In this document: one piece after another, positions 50,262 through 60,176 of the stretch | How the letters are laid out: each line of letters begins with the position of its first letter | Numbering within the stretch: position 1 is the first letter of the stretch | Assembly (NCBI GenBank): GCA_020632915.1 | Contig: JACKEP010000020.1 | Location: 1-64,000 of the forward strand | Direction of reading: 5' to 3' | DNA from: Alphaproteobacteria bacterium | GTDB lineage: Bacteria > Myxococcota_A > UBA796 > GCA-2862545 | Length of the DNA: 64,000 nucleotides | The notes under the pieces: model-generated | Database searches by the model: none | What the model saw: the letters and a program-made list of their open reading frames with translations, nothing else | What the model was told of the DNA's origin: nothing | Position numbers and translations under genes: made by a program

Positions 50262-51236
50262 TCACGGGTCCGGCGGGCGGGGGAAGCTGCCGTCCGCCAG
50301 ACCGCGCCGCATCGCGTACGTCAGGTCGGCGATGGCGCCGAGGCCCTGACCCACACGTCGCACGGCGTGGACGGGTCCGCGCGGACGTCCGATGCCCTCC
50401 TCCTGCATCTGGGTGAGCATGCCCTGCAGGCTGCCACGGACGGCGGCGTCGAGGGCGGCGACCGCCGTGCGCGGGCTCACGCCCTGCAGCGGGGTGATCG
50501 GCGCGCCCAGCCGGTAGGTCAGGCGCGCTGGGATCGGCACGTGAGGCCACGGCCCGAGGGCCAGGCCCCACGGCACCGACAGGTGCACCGGCCACACCTC
50601 GGCGCGGGCCAGCCGGCGCACGAAGCCCATGCGACGGGCCACCTCGCGACCGTCGGTGAGCACGAAGAGCGTGTGGTGGGCGCCCACGTGCGCGACGGGC
50701 ACGATCGGGATGCCGAGGCTGACCGCGGTGCGCGCGTAGCCGGTCCGCCCGGCGAACCGCACCTTGTAGCGGTCGCGTGCGGGGCGCCAGACGTCCTGGT
50801 CGCCCCCCGGCATCACCAGCACGTCGCGGCGCAGGTCCTGGAGCACCTCGCGGGCCAGATCGGGGCGCGCGCGGAGGATGCCGCAGCGCTCGGCGTAGCG
50901 ACCGAGGGCAGGGGACGCGAAGAGCAGCTCGTGCGCGAGTCCGTGCAGCGGGCGCGACGTCCCGATGTGGTCGTACCAGGCGATGATGAGGCCGAAGCCG
51001 TCGAGCGCCGTCGTCCCGCCCGAGTGGTTCGACACCAGCATCACCGGACCCGGAGGCAGGTTCTCCCACCCGGACACGTCCAGCTCGAAGTACCGGCCGG
51101 GGCCGAACACGGTGCGGAAGTAGGGGAGCTGGGCGTCGACGTACGCCGGGTCGTAGGCCAGCGGCGACAGGCCGTGCAGGGGGCCGCGCCGGGCAGCGTG
51201 TTCGAACAGCACCGAGACGTGGGGCTCGCGGGTCAT
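50262..51236 (-). CDS. PlsC-type lysophospholipid/glycerol acyltransferase
   Basis: 324 residues. Acyltransferase block I MLVSNHSGGTTALDGFG near 66-82, block II-like CGILRARPDLAREVLQ, block III VMPGGDQDVWR and block IV IPIVPVAHVGAH. The His and Asp of block I are seven residues apart, not four as in PlsC (HxxxxD), which is usual for the TMEM68/diacylglycerol-acyltransferase-like branch with NHSGG. Start at ATG 51236 (GGAG seven bases upstream) is preferred to an ATG seven codons earlier. Divergent from the flippase-like gene. Confidence 0.85.
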   Translation of the reverse strand: MTREPHVSVLFEHAARRGPLHGLSPLAYDPAYVDAQLPYFRTVFGPGRYFELDVSGWENLPPGPVMLVSNHSGGTTALDGFGLIIAWYDHIGTSRPLHGLAHELLFASPALGRYAERCGILRARPDLAREVLQDLRRDVLVMPGGDQDVWRPARDRYKVRFAGRTGYARTAVSLGIPIVPVAHVGAHHTLFVLTDGREVARRMGFVRRLARAEVWPVHLSVPWGLALGPWPHVPIPARLTYRLGAPITPLQGVSPRTAVAALDAAVRGSLQGMLTQMQEEGIGRPRGPVHAVRRVGQGLGAIADLTYAMRRGLADGSFPRPPDP

Positions 51237-51313
51237 GGGACGCTCCGCGCGGATCATGCCTGTCGACAGCCCGATCAGCCAACCCTCCGGACGGGCGGGA
51301 TAGGCGCCGCCCG

Positions 51314-52318
51314 ATGAACGCGACGCAGGCCGGCACGACGACGGGGCGGTGGGTGCGCGGGGCGGCGACCCTGGTGCTCACCGTGGCCATCGTCGCGTGG
51401 ATCGGGCGGACCATCGACGGCGCGGCGTTCGTGGAGGCGCTCACCTCGGTGCAGGGGTGGCGGCTCGTGTGGGTGGCGACGGTGGCTTCGGGCGTGCTCC
51501 TGCTGCGCGGCGTGCGCGCGAGCCTGCTGCTGCCGCGCGAGGCGCCGCTGCGCGCCGTGCTCTCGGCCGTGGCCATCGGCTTCGTCGCGAGCGTGGTCAC
51601 CCCGCTGCGCATGGGGGTGCTCGTCCGGCCGTGGTTGCTCCAGCGACGGGCGGGCATCGCCTTCGGCACCGGCGTCGCCGGCATCGTCGCCGAGCGGTTG
51701 CTCGACGTCATCGCGTTGCTCATCCTCCTCGCCGGCGTCGGCATCGCGGCCTTGCCGGAGGGTGCGGGACACGACGGCGGTGAGGGCGCGCTGTCGCTCG
51801 AGACGGCCGGCGCGGTGCTCGGCGGGGCGGCCCTCGGGGTGCTGGGCGTGCTCGCCGTCACCGCCTGGGTGGGGCCCGACCGGCTGGCGCGGCTCGCGGG
51901 CGGGGCGGCGGCCGGCGGACTGCGTGCGCGGATCGCGACGCTGGCGGCCACGTTCGCAGCCGGCACGCGCGCCGTGGCGGCCGATCCGGTGCGGACGGCG
52001 GGCGCTGCGGCCCTGACCGTCGTGATGTGGTGCGCGGGGCTGGTGTCCGCCGCGGTGGTGCTGTCGGGCTTCGACGCCATCCCGGCCGGACCTGGCCTCG
52101 TCGCCACGTTCTTCGCGGCCGTCATGGCCGCCAACGCCGCGGTGCCGACGCCGGGCTCGATGGGCGCCTACGAAGCCGCCGGCATGGCCGCGCTGGCCCT
52201 GTTCGGGGTCGACGGCGCCACGGCCGTGGCCGCTGCCGTGTCGGTCCACCTGATGTCGTTGGTGGGGCAGGGCGTGGTGGGTGTGGTGTTCGTGGCGCGC
52301 GACGGGACGGGCCGCTGA
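51314..52318 (+). CDS. LPG synthase/UPF0104-type integral membrane protein
   Basis: 334 residues, eight or so hydrophobic helices, of the YbhN/AglD2/UPF0104 family (the flippase domain of lysylphosphatidylglycerol synthases). Typical words: VASVVTPLRMGVLVRPWLLQRR, GVAGIVAERLLDVIALLILL and the C-terminal MAANAAVPTPGSMGAYEAAGMAAL. Thought to move lipids across the inner membrane in some members. No synthase domain is fused. Lies 129 bases before the argG start but has its own start; it is probably not part of the arginine operon, as a hairpin lies in between. Confidence 0.87.
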   Translation: MNATQAGTTTGRWVRGAATLVLTVAIVAWIGRTIDGAAFVEALTSVQGWRLVWVATVASGVLLLRGVRASLLLPREAPLRAVLSAVAIGFVASVVTPLRMGVLVRPWLLQRRAGIAFGTGVAGIVAERLLDVIALLILLAGVGIAALPEGAGHDGGEGALSLETAGAVLGGAALGVLGVLAVTAWVGPDRLARLAGGAAAGGLRARIATLAATFAAGTRAVAADPVRTAGAAALTVVMWCAGLVSAAVVLSGFDAIPAGPGLVATFFAAVMAANAAVPTPGSMGAYEAAGMAALALFGVDGATAVAAAVSVHLMSLVGQGVVGVVFVARDGTGR

Positions 52319-52334
52319 GGCACGTCGCCGGACC

Positions 52335-52363
52335 GTCACGGGCGGGCATGGCGACGCCGTGAC
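52335..52363 (+). terminator. Hairpin after the UPF0104 gene
   Basis: GTCACGG (52335-52341) and its complement CCGTGAC (52357-52363) enclose a 15-base loop, 16 bases beyond the stop. No T-run. Confidence 0.35.
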
Positions 52364-52395
52364 CGCCGCATTAGATGGCGCGCCCGCAGCGGCGG

Positions 52396-52420
52396 GGCTC
52401 CGCGATGGACGAACGGAGCC
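52396..52420 (+). promoter_or_regulatory. Leader hairpin of the arginine operon
   Basis: GGCTCCG (52396-52402) and CGGAGCC (52414-52420) form a seven-pair stem whose loop carries the ATG of the Arg-rich leader reading frame. A ribosome moving on the leader frame would melt it. Position just upstream of the argG ribosome site fits a role in expression. Confidence 0.5.
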
Positions 52421-52446
52421 GCCGACGTGGCACGAGGAGGCGGTAG
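52405..52446 (+). CDS. Putative arginine-rich leader peptide upstream of argG
   Basis: A 13-codon frame, ATG to TAG, reading MDERSRRRGTRRR: seven Arg codons (CGG, CGC, CGA, CGT, AGG, AGG, CGG), using six different codons of which five are distinct Arg codons. TAG ends one base before the argG ATG. The two AGG codons (52435-52440) are also the argG Shine-Dalgarno AGGAGG, so ribosomes slowed by lack of charged tRNA-Arg would sit on or just before the argG entry site, or termination next to it would permit re-initiation. No strong Shine-Dalgarno for the leader itself; GGGG lies nine bases upstream. Arg-rich shadow frames are common at this base composition, so chance is possible. Confidence 0.45.
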   Translation: MDERSRRRGTRRR

Positions 52447-52447
52447 G

Positions 52448-53623
52448 ATGAGCAAGCCGCGGTTGCTGTTGTCGTTCTCGGGTGGCCTCGACACGAGCTT
52501 CTGTGTCGTCCACCTGGGCGAGCGCTACGAGATCACCACGGTCACGTTCGACTGCGGTGGATTGGACGACGACGAGCGCGCGGCCATCGCCGCCCGGTCC
52601 GCGGAGTGCGGGGCCGTCGCCCACCACCTCGTCGACCTGCGCGACGAGCTCTGCGAGCGCATCCTCACGCCGCTGATCCGCACCGGCTTCCTCAAGGGCG
52701 AGAACTACCCGCTGTGCGTGGGGTCGGAGCGCGGCCTGCAGGCCGCCGGCCTGGCCAAGATGGCCAACGCCGAGGGCTTCGACGCCGTCGGCCACGGCTG
52801 CACCGCCGCCGGCAACGACCAGGTGCGCTTCGACGTCACCCTGCGCGCGATGCTCGACCCCGGCATCGTGATCGAGGCGCCGATCCGCGACCTCGGGCCC
52901 ACCCGCGCCGAGAGCGCCGAGGCGCTGCGCGCCGTCGGCATCGCCGTCGAGGCCAAGACCACCACCTACAGCATCAACACCTCGCTGTGGGGCACCACCC
53001 TGGGGGGCGGCCCGCTGCACGATCCGGCCAAGCCCGTCCCCACCGATCTGCGCCACCGGGTCAAGGCGCCGGCCGACGTCACCGACGCCGACGTCGTGGT
53101 GCGCATCGGCTTCGAGCACGGTCGTCCGGTGTCGGTCGACGGCGTGGCGATGGCGATGCCGGCGCTCATCGAGCACCTCAACGCGGTCGGCGCCGCCCAC
53201 GGCCTGGGGCGCGAGGTCCACACCGGCGACACCGTGCTCGGCATCAAGGGCCGCATCGTGTTCGAGGCGCCCGCCGCGTTCCTGATCCACCGCGCCCACC
53301 TCGAGCTCGACAAGCTCACGCTGTCCAAGCACCAGCTCTACCTGCGCGAGCACCTCAAGCCGCTCTACGGTCAGCTCCTCCACGAGGGCCTGTGGCTCGA
53401 CGCCGTCATGGCCGACATCGGGGCCTACTTCGCCAGCGAGCAGCAGATCGTGCAGGGCGAGGTCGCGCTGCGGCTGGGCAAGGGCACGTGCGAGCTCGTC
53501 ACCGTCGACGCGCCCCACAGTCGCATGAAGGGCAAGGCGCGCTACGGGGAGACCGGGGCCGGGTGGACCGGTCGCGACACCGAGGGCTTCTCCAAGATCC
53601 TCACGCTGGGGCTGCTGCGTTGA
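52448..53623 (+). CDS. argG: Argininosuccinate synthase
   Basis: 391 residues. Joins citrulline and aspartate with ATP to argininosuccinate. Seen: PP-loop SFSGGLDTSF at 9-18, TFDCGGLDDDE, YPLCVGSERGLQAAGLAKMA, GCTAAGNDQVRFDVTLRAML and VLGIKGRIVFEAPAAFLIHRAH. ATG at 52448 has AGGAGG seven bases upstream, which is also the end of the Arg-rich leader frame. First gene of the arginine operon, an unusual position as argG is more often alone or near argH. Stop overlaps the TTG start of the next gene. Confidence 0.93.
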   Translation: MSKPRLLLSFSGGLDTSFCVVHLGERYEITTVTFDCGGLDDDERAAIAARSAECGAVAHHLVDLRDELCERILTPLIRTGFLKGENYPLCVGSERGLQAAGLAKMANAEGFDAVGHGCTAAGNDQVRFDVTLRAMLDPGIVIEAPIRDLGPTRAESAEALRAVGIAVEAKTTTYSINTSLWGTTLGGGPLHDPAKPVPTDLRHRVKAPADVTDADVVVRIGFEHGRPVSVDGVAMAMPALIEHLNAVGAAHGLGREVHTGDTVLGIKGRIVFEAPAAFLIHRAHLELDKLTLSKHQLYLREHLKPLYGQLLHEGLWLDAVMADIGAYFASEQQIVQGEVALRLGKGTCELVTVDAPHSRMKGKARYGETGAGWTGRDTEGFSKILTLGLLR

Positions 53624-54672
53624 GCACCGACTTCGATCTCCGCCTTCGGCCGAACAAGGTCGGCAGCGTCTGTCTGCCGTTCGACCTCGGTCCCTACGTC
53701 ACCGTCCACCAGACGCCCGTCTGCGAGGAAGGCGCGGCCATCGCCTGTCGCGTGCTCACGGCGCGCAAGGAGTACGGCCACCTCGAGCTCACTTCCGGGC
53801 GCCAGGCGCGCCTGAGCCCTGGCGACCTCATCGTGGGCGCGCTCGGCAACCGCGCCGCGCTGCGTGGCTTCTGCGGCCGCGTGCCCACCGAGGTCAAGGC
53901 CGGCGACGTGCTCCACCTGCTCAACCAGGGCGGCGTCATCGGGGTGAGCGAGGGCGATCACGCGGGTCTCGGTCACCCGATCGAGCTCGAGGTGATCGGC
54001 ACGCCGATCCGCCACGGCCGGGGGCTGCGCCTGCGCGAGCACGCCATCGCGCGCGACGTCCAGGCGCCCGATCGCGAGCCGCCGGTGCTGGTGTTCGCCG
54101 GCACGTGCATGAACTCGGGCAAGACCACCGCCGCGGCGGTGATCACCCGCTACCTGCGCAGCAAGGGCCGCATGGTGCACGCTGGCAAGGTCACCGGCGT
54201 GGCCGCGATCAAGGATCTGCTGCTCTTCGCCGACAACGGCGCCACGAAGACGCTGTCGTTCCTCGACTGCGGCCTGCCGTCCACCTGCTACCACGACGAC
54301 ATCCCCGACGTGGCCCAGCTGATGCTCGCCCACCTGTCGCAGGAGGCGCCCGACCTCATCGTCCTCGAGATGGGCGACGGCCTGATGGGCGACTACGGCG
54401 TCGACGAGGTGCTCGCCGACCCCCGCTTCGTGCGGCGGTGCGCAGGCGCGGTGTTCGCGGCCAACGACGTCATCGGCGCGGTCGCCGGCGCGCGTCAGCT
54501 CGAGGCCTGGGGCATCCCGGTGCGCGTGGTCACGGGCCCCGCCACCGACAACGCCGCCGGCACGCGCAAGCTCGAAGATCGCGGCCTGAACGCGGCCAAC
54601 ATCTTCCTCGATCCGGCCCGGGTCTGCCGCCTGGCCACGCAGGGCGTGGTCGACGTGGAGGATCCCCACTGA
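53620..54672 (+). CDS. P-loop protein (DUF1611/BioD-like) in the arginine operon
   Basis: 350 residues. N-terminal domain of beta-strands (NKVGSVCLPFDLGPYVTVHQTP, HLELTSGRQARLSPGDLIVGAL, LLNQGGVIG), then a P-loop domain with GTCMNSGKTT (Lys168) and Mg/ester-type acidic segment DLIVLEMGDGLMGDYG, similar in layout to DUF1611 and dethiobiotin-synthase-like proteins. TTG start at 53620 overlaps the argG stop as TTGA and has no good Shine-Dalgarno; TGATG links it to argC. A DUF1611 protein elsewhere N-acetylates D-glutamate, so an N-acylglutamate-forming role in this operon is a hypothesis. ATPase or kinase functions are alternatives. Confidence 0.75.
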   Translation: MSTDFDLRLRPNKVGSVCLPFDLGPYVTVHQTPVCEEGAAIACRVLTARKEYGHLELTSGRQARLSPGDLIVGALGNRAALRGFCGRVPTEVKAGDVLHLLNQGGVIGVSEGDHAGLGHPIELEVIGTPIRHGRGLRLREHAIARDVQAPDREPPVLVFAGTCMNSGKTTAAAVITRYLRSKGRMVHAGKVTGVAAIKDLLLFADNGATKTLSFLDCGLPSTCYHDDIPDVAQLMLAHLSQEAPDLIVLEMGDGLMGDYGVDEVLADPRFVRRCAGAVFAANDVIGAVAGARQLEAWGIPVRVVTGPATDNAAGTRKLEDRGLNAANIFLDPARVCRLATQGVVDVEDPH

Positions 54673-55685
54673 TGGTGCCCGTCGGCATCGTGGGCGCCAA
54701 CGGCTTCCTCGGCGGCGAGCTGGTGCGGCTGTTGGCCCAGCACCCGCACGCCCGCGTCGCGGCGCTGTGTGCGGGACGGTCGGCGGGGCAGCAGCTGTCC
54801 GACATCCGCCCGTCGCTCCGCGGTCCGGCCGACGGCCCGCTCGAGGCCTTCGATGCCGACCTGCTGGCGTCGCGGTGCGAGGCGGTGTTCCTGGCGCTGC
54901 CCCACGGCAAGAGCGCCGAGGCCGCCCGTGAGCTGCGGGCCCGCGGGGTGCTGGTCATCGATCTGGGCAGCGACTTCCGCATCGCCGATCCCGCCGCCCA
55001 CGCGCGCTGGTACGGCCGGGAGCCCGGCGCGCCCGAGCTGCTCGACAGCGCCGTCTACAGCCTGCCCGAGCTCACCGGACCGCCGCCGGCGGACGCCGGC
55101 CTCATCGCCAACCCCGGGTGCTTCGCCACCGCGCTCGCGCTCACGCTCGCCCCGCTGGCCCCAGCACTGGGCGAGGGCACAGAGGTCACCGTGTTCGGCG
55201 TGACCGGGTCGAGCGGCAGCGGCATCGAGCCGCAGGCCGGCACGCAGCACACGCTCCGGGTCAACTCGTTCACGGCCTACAAGCCGCTGCGCCACCAGCA
55301 CCTGGGCGAGGTGGAGCAGCTGCTGGCGCGCCGCGGTGCCGTGCCGCGGGTGCGCTTCGTGCCCCACAGCCTCCCCGCGCCCCGCGGCATCCACCTCACG
55401 GTCGTCCTCGACGCCGCCACGGTGGGCGACGTGCGGGCCCGCTACGAGGCGGCCTACGGCGAGGCGGCCCTGGTCGACGTGGTCGACGGCGTCGTGCCCA
55501 TGGGGGCCGTGCTCCTGTCGTGCCGCACCCTGCTCGGCGTGGAGCCCCGCGGCGACGACGTCGTCGTCACCTGCGCCCTGGACAACCTGCTCAAGGGCGG
55601 GTCGGGCCAGGCCATCCAGAACCTGAACCTGGTGCGTGGCTGGTCCGAGACCGCGGGCCTGCCCGTCGTGGGGAGCTGGCCATGA
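54672..55685 (+). CDS. argC: N-acyl-gamma-glutamyl-phosphate reductase
   Basis: 337 residues. Reduces N-acylglutamyl phosphate to the semialdehyde with NADPH. Seen: nucleotide-binding VGIVGANGFLGGELVRLL at 3-20, FLALPHGKSAE, catalytic Cys in NPGCFAT (near 154), GVTGSSGSGIEPQAGTQH and His in VPHSLPAPRGIH. ATG shares its first base with the preceding stop (TGATG). Substrate would be the acetyl or succinyl derivative depending on the first enzyme of the route. Overlaps argD by four bases. Confidence 0.94.
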   Translation: MVPVGIVGANGFLGGELVRLLAQHPHARVAALCAGRSAGQQLSDIRPSLRGPADGPLEAFDADLLASRCEAVFLALPHGKSAEAARELRARGVLVIDLGSDFRIADPAAHARWYGREPGAPELLDSAVYSLPELTGPPPADAGLIANPGCFATALALTLAPLAPALGEGTEVTVFGVTGSSGSGIEPQAGTQHTLRVNSFTAYKPLRHQHLGEVEQLLARRGAVPRVRFVPHSLPAPRGIHLTVVLDAATVGDVRARYEAAYGEAALVDVVDGVVPMGAVLLSCRTLLGVEPRGDDVVVTCALDNLLKGGSGQAIQNLNLVRGWSETAGLPVVGSWP

Positions 55686-56824
55686 GCGCCCTGTTGCCCG
55701 TCTACCCGCGCCTCGCCCTCGATCTCGTACGTGCCGACGGCTGCTGGCTGACCACGTCGGACGGCCGTCGCATCCTCGACATGTACGGCGCCCACGCGGT
55801 GTGCCCGCTCGGCCACGCCCACCCCGAGCTCACCGAGGCGCTCACCACCGCCCACCGCACCCTCGACTTCTACTCGAACAGCCTGCACATGGCGGTGCAG
55901 GAGCGGGCCGCCGAGGCCGTGCTCGGGGGCAGCGCGCACCTGTCGCACGTGCACTTCGTCAACAGCGGCACCGAGGCCAACGAGTCGGCGCTGCACCTGG
56001 CCCGTCGGGTCACCGGCCGGCAGACGGTGGTCACGCTCGCCGAGTCGTTCCACGGGCGCACGCTGGGCAGCCTGTCGGTGACCGGCCTGTCCGCCTACCG
56101 CGGCCGCGTGCCGCTCGACGTCCCCGCCAGCTGGCACCGCATGGTGGCGCTCGGCGACGAGGACCTGTCGGCCATCGATCACGACGTCGCCGCCGTGCTC
56201 GTGGAGTCGGTGGTCAGCCTGGGCGGCGTGCGGATGCCGCCGGACGGGTGGCTGTCGAAGGTGGCGGCCCGGTGCGCCGAGGTCGGCGCCCTGCTCGTGC
56301 TCGACGAGGTCCAGGGTGGCGTCGGGCGGCTCGGCACGTGGTTCGGCCACGAGACGCTGGGTGTGCGCCCCGACATGGTCACGCTCGCCAAGTCGCTCGG
56401 CGGTGGCTTCCCGGTCGGCGCGCTGGTGGTCACGCCCGCACTCGCCGCGAAGGTCACCCACAGCGAGCTGGGCACCACCTTCGGCGGGGGGCCGATGGCC
56501 GCGGCGATGGTCGAGACCGTGGCCCGCGTCATCCGCCGTGACGGCCTCATGGACCGGGTGCTCGCCATCGAGGCACGGATCCGCTCCCGCCTGGCAGCCC
56601 ACGACGACGTGGCCGTGCGCGGCCGCGGCGCCCTGCTCGGCATCGTCACCCCCGCGCCCGCCAAGGTCGTGCGCGACGCCCTGCTGGCCCGTGACGTGAT
56701 CGTCGGCACGTCGTCCGATCCCCACGGCCTGCGGCTGCTGCACCCCTACGTGCTCACCGACGCCGAGGTCGACGTCTTCCTCGACGCGCTGCAGGCCGTG
56801 CTCGCCGAGGTGCCCCGTGGCTGA
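55682..56824 (+). CDS. argD: N-acylornithine aminotransferase
   Basis: 380 residues, class III PLP aminotransferase. Seen: LDMYGAHAVCPLGHAHPEL, FVNSGTEANESALHLAR (phosphate-binding), SFHGRTLGSLSVTG, LVLDEVQGGVGRLGTWF with the PLP-nitrogen-binding Asp, and the Schiff-base Lys in TLAKSLGGGFPVGA (near 238). Forms N-acylornithine from the semialdehyde and glutamate. Coupled to argC by ATGA and overlaps the carbamoyltransferase start by eight bases. Confidence 0.93.
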   Translation: MSALLPVYPRLALDLVRADGCWLTTSDGRRILDMYGAHAVCPLGHAHPELTEALTTAHRTLDFYSNSLHMAVQERAAEAVLGGSAHLSHVHFVNSGTEANESALHLARRVTGRQTVVTLAESFHGRTLGSLSVTGLSAYRGRVPLDVPASWHRMVALGDEDLSAIDHDVAAVLVESVVSLGGVRMPPDGWLSKVAARCAEVGALLVLDEVQGGVGRLGTWFGHETLGVRPDMVTLAKSLGGGFPVGALVVTPALAAKVTHSELGTTFGGGPMAAAMVETVARVIRRDGLMDRVLAIEARIRSRLAAHDDVAVRGRGALLGIVTPAPAKVVRDALLARDVIVGTSSDPHGLRLLHPYVLTDAEVDVFLDALQAVLAEVPRG

Positions 56825-57821
56825 CCTGCAGCACGTGCTCGGTCCGGCCGACCTGTCGGACGCCGACCGCGCCGCGATCCTGGAGCTGGCGCGGTCCATC
56901 AAGGCCACCGACGGCGTGCCGGTGCCGTCGCGGCTGCGGGTCGGCGCGCTCTACTTCGACCCCTCCCTGCGCACGCGCGCCAGCTTCGAGCAGGCCGTGC
57001 GCGTCATCGGGGGGGCGGCCCAGACGCTCAACCCCGCCGACACGTGGAACATCGAGCTCGACCCGCAGGCGGTGATGGACGGGACGTCCGTCGAGAACAT
57101 CGTCGAGGCTGCCGGGGTGCTGGGACGGTTCTTCCACCTGATCGGCGTGCGGAGCTTCCGTCGGCCGGGCCCGTGGGCGGTCGAGCGCACCGAGCCCGTG
57201 CTCTCCCGCATCGCCGAGCACGCTGGTGTCCCCGTCATCAGCCTCGAAGGCGCCACCCACCACCCGTGCCAGGGGCTGGCCGATCTGCTCACGCTCCACG
57301 AGCACTTCGGCGACGACCTGCGCGGGCTCCCGGTCACGCTGTGCTGGTCGTGGCACCCGCGCGCGCTGCCCACGGCCGTGCCCCACACGTTCCTGCTCCA
57401 GGCCGCGCTCGCCGGCTGTGACGTGGCGGTGGCCCACCCGGAGGGGCTCGACCTCGACCCCGAGATCGTGGCGCAGGCCCGCACCGCCGCCGAGGCCCGT
57501 GGGGGACGCGTGCAGGTCACCCACGACCGCGCTGCGGCCCTCGCCGGGCGTCGCGTGGTCTACGTCAAGTCGTGGGGGCCGCTCGAAGGCGGCGCGCCCA
57601 CCCCGACGTCGCTGCGGCACTGGCTGGTCGACGAGGCCGCCCTCGCCGCCACGGACGCCGCCAAGGTGATGCACTGCCTGCCGGTGCGTCGCAACGTCGT
57701 CATCGCCAGCGAGGTCCTCGACGGGCCGCGCAGCATCGTCCTCGATCAAGCCGGCAACCGCCTCTGGGCGCAGGCCGGACTCGTCAGCCATCTCGCCCGT
57801 CGGCATGGGGTGATCGCATGA
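56817..57821 (+). CDS. argF': N-acylornithine carbamoyltransferase, succinyl-type predicted
   Basis: 334 residues. Carbamoylates N-acetyl- or N-succinyl-ornithine, the route of Xanthomonas and Bacteroides, rather than free ornithine. Seen: carbamoyl-phosphate loop DPSLRTRASF (48-57), HHPCQGLADLL, CWSWHPRALPTAVPH, YVKSWGPLEGG and HCLPVRRNVVIASEVLD, all shared with the Xanthomonas acetylornithine enzyme as I recall it. At the position of its specificity residue Glu92 this protein has Val92 (DGTSVEN), a change that in that enzyme is reported to switch preference to succinylornithine. GTG start with GAGG six bases upstream, inside the end of argD. Coupled to argB by ATGA. Confidence 0.88.
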   Translation: MADLQHVLGPADLSDADRAAILELARSIKATDGVPVPSRLRVGALYFDPSLRTRASFEQAVRVIGGAAQTLNPADTWNIELDPQAVMDGTSVENIVEAAGVLGRFFHLIGVRSFRRPGPWAVERTEPVLSRIAEHAGVPVISLEGATHHPCQGLADLLTLHEHFGDDLRGLPVTLCWSWHPRALPTAVPHTFLLQAALAGCDVAVAHPEGLDLDPEIVAQARTAAEARGGRVQVTHDRAAALAGRRVVYVKSWGPLEGGAPTPTSLRHWLVDEAALAATDAAKVMHCLPVRRNVVIASEVLDGPRSIVLDQAGNRLWAQAGLVSHLARRHGVIA

Positions 57822-58701
57822 AGCCAGACCGTGGACCCGGCCTCGTCGAGGCCGCCCCCTACATCGAAGCGTTCCGCGACCGCCTGGTGGTGGTCAAGAT
57901 CGGCGGCGAGCTGCTCGACGGCGGTCCCGTGGTCGAGCGCATCCTGCCCCAGGTGGCCGTGCTCTACCGCTGCGGCCTGCGGCCGCTGATCGTCCACGGT
58001 GGCGGCCGCCAGGTCGACGACGCCTGCAAGGCGCGCGGCATCGAGCCGGTCAAGCACCGCGGCCGTCGGGTCACCACGCCCGAGGTGCGCGACGTGCTCG
58101 TCGACGTGATCGCCAAGGGCCTGAACCAGGCGATCGTCGACCGGCTCCGCGCCGACGACATCCCCGCGATCGGCTTCGCCGACGGTGTCACCGACGCGGT
58201 GCGCGCCCGTCGGCGCGCGCCCACCGACGAGGACGGTGTCACCGTCGACTGGGGGGAGGTGGGCGACGTGGTCGGCATCCAGTCCGGTCCGCTCGCCCAG
58301 CACGCGGGCGTGTGGGCGGTGCCGGTGCTCCCGAGCCTGGGTACGGCCGAGGACGACGGCGCGCTGCTCAACGTCAACGCCGACGCCGTCGCGAGCCGGG
58401 TCGCCACCGACCTCGACGCGGCCAAGCTCGTGCTCCTCACGTCCATCGCCGGGGTGATGGAGGGCGCGGACGCCGCGGGCCCGATCTCGCAGCTCACCGA
58501 CACCGCGGCGCGGTCGCTGGTGGCGTCGGGCGTCATCGCCGGCGGCATGCGCGCCAAGATCGAGGAGGCGCTCCGGGCGCTCGGACGGGGCGTGCCGCGG
58601 GTGCACATCATCTCCGGCCGCGAGCCGGCCACGCTGCTGCGCGAGATCTTCACCGACGAGGGCTGCGGCACGCTCGTGGTCCCCGACGAGGCGGGCGCCC
58701 G

Positions 58702-58705
<4 letters not shown>
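57818..58705 (+). CDS. argB: N-acylglutamate kinase
   Basis: 295 residues, amino-acid kinase family. Seen: VVVKIGGELLDGG near 27-39, LIVHGGGRQVDDACKARGIEP near 61, LNVNADAVASRVATDLDAAKLVLLT near 190, and GGMRAKIEEALRALGRGVPRVHI. Phosphorylates N-acylglutamate with ATP, the second step of the route. In many bacteria this enzyme is inhibited by arginine; an N-terminal helix (GLVEAAPYIEAFRDR) of the kind that mediates this is present. Overlaps argF' (ATGA) and argH (GTGA). Confidence 0.94.
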
Positions 58706-60114
<1,409 letters not shown>

Positions 60115-60176
60115 GGCGGCGCCGCGCGACGCGCGGGGCGATGGGCTAGGATCCACCGGCGACGAGGAGACGGTGG

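Noticed and set aside
56817..57821. Ornithine or aspartate carbamoyltransferase
   Set aside because: The motif HPCQ followed by WHPRALPTAV and SWGPLEGG is of the acylornithine type, not the ornithine or aspartate type.
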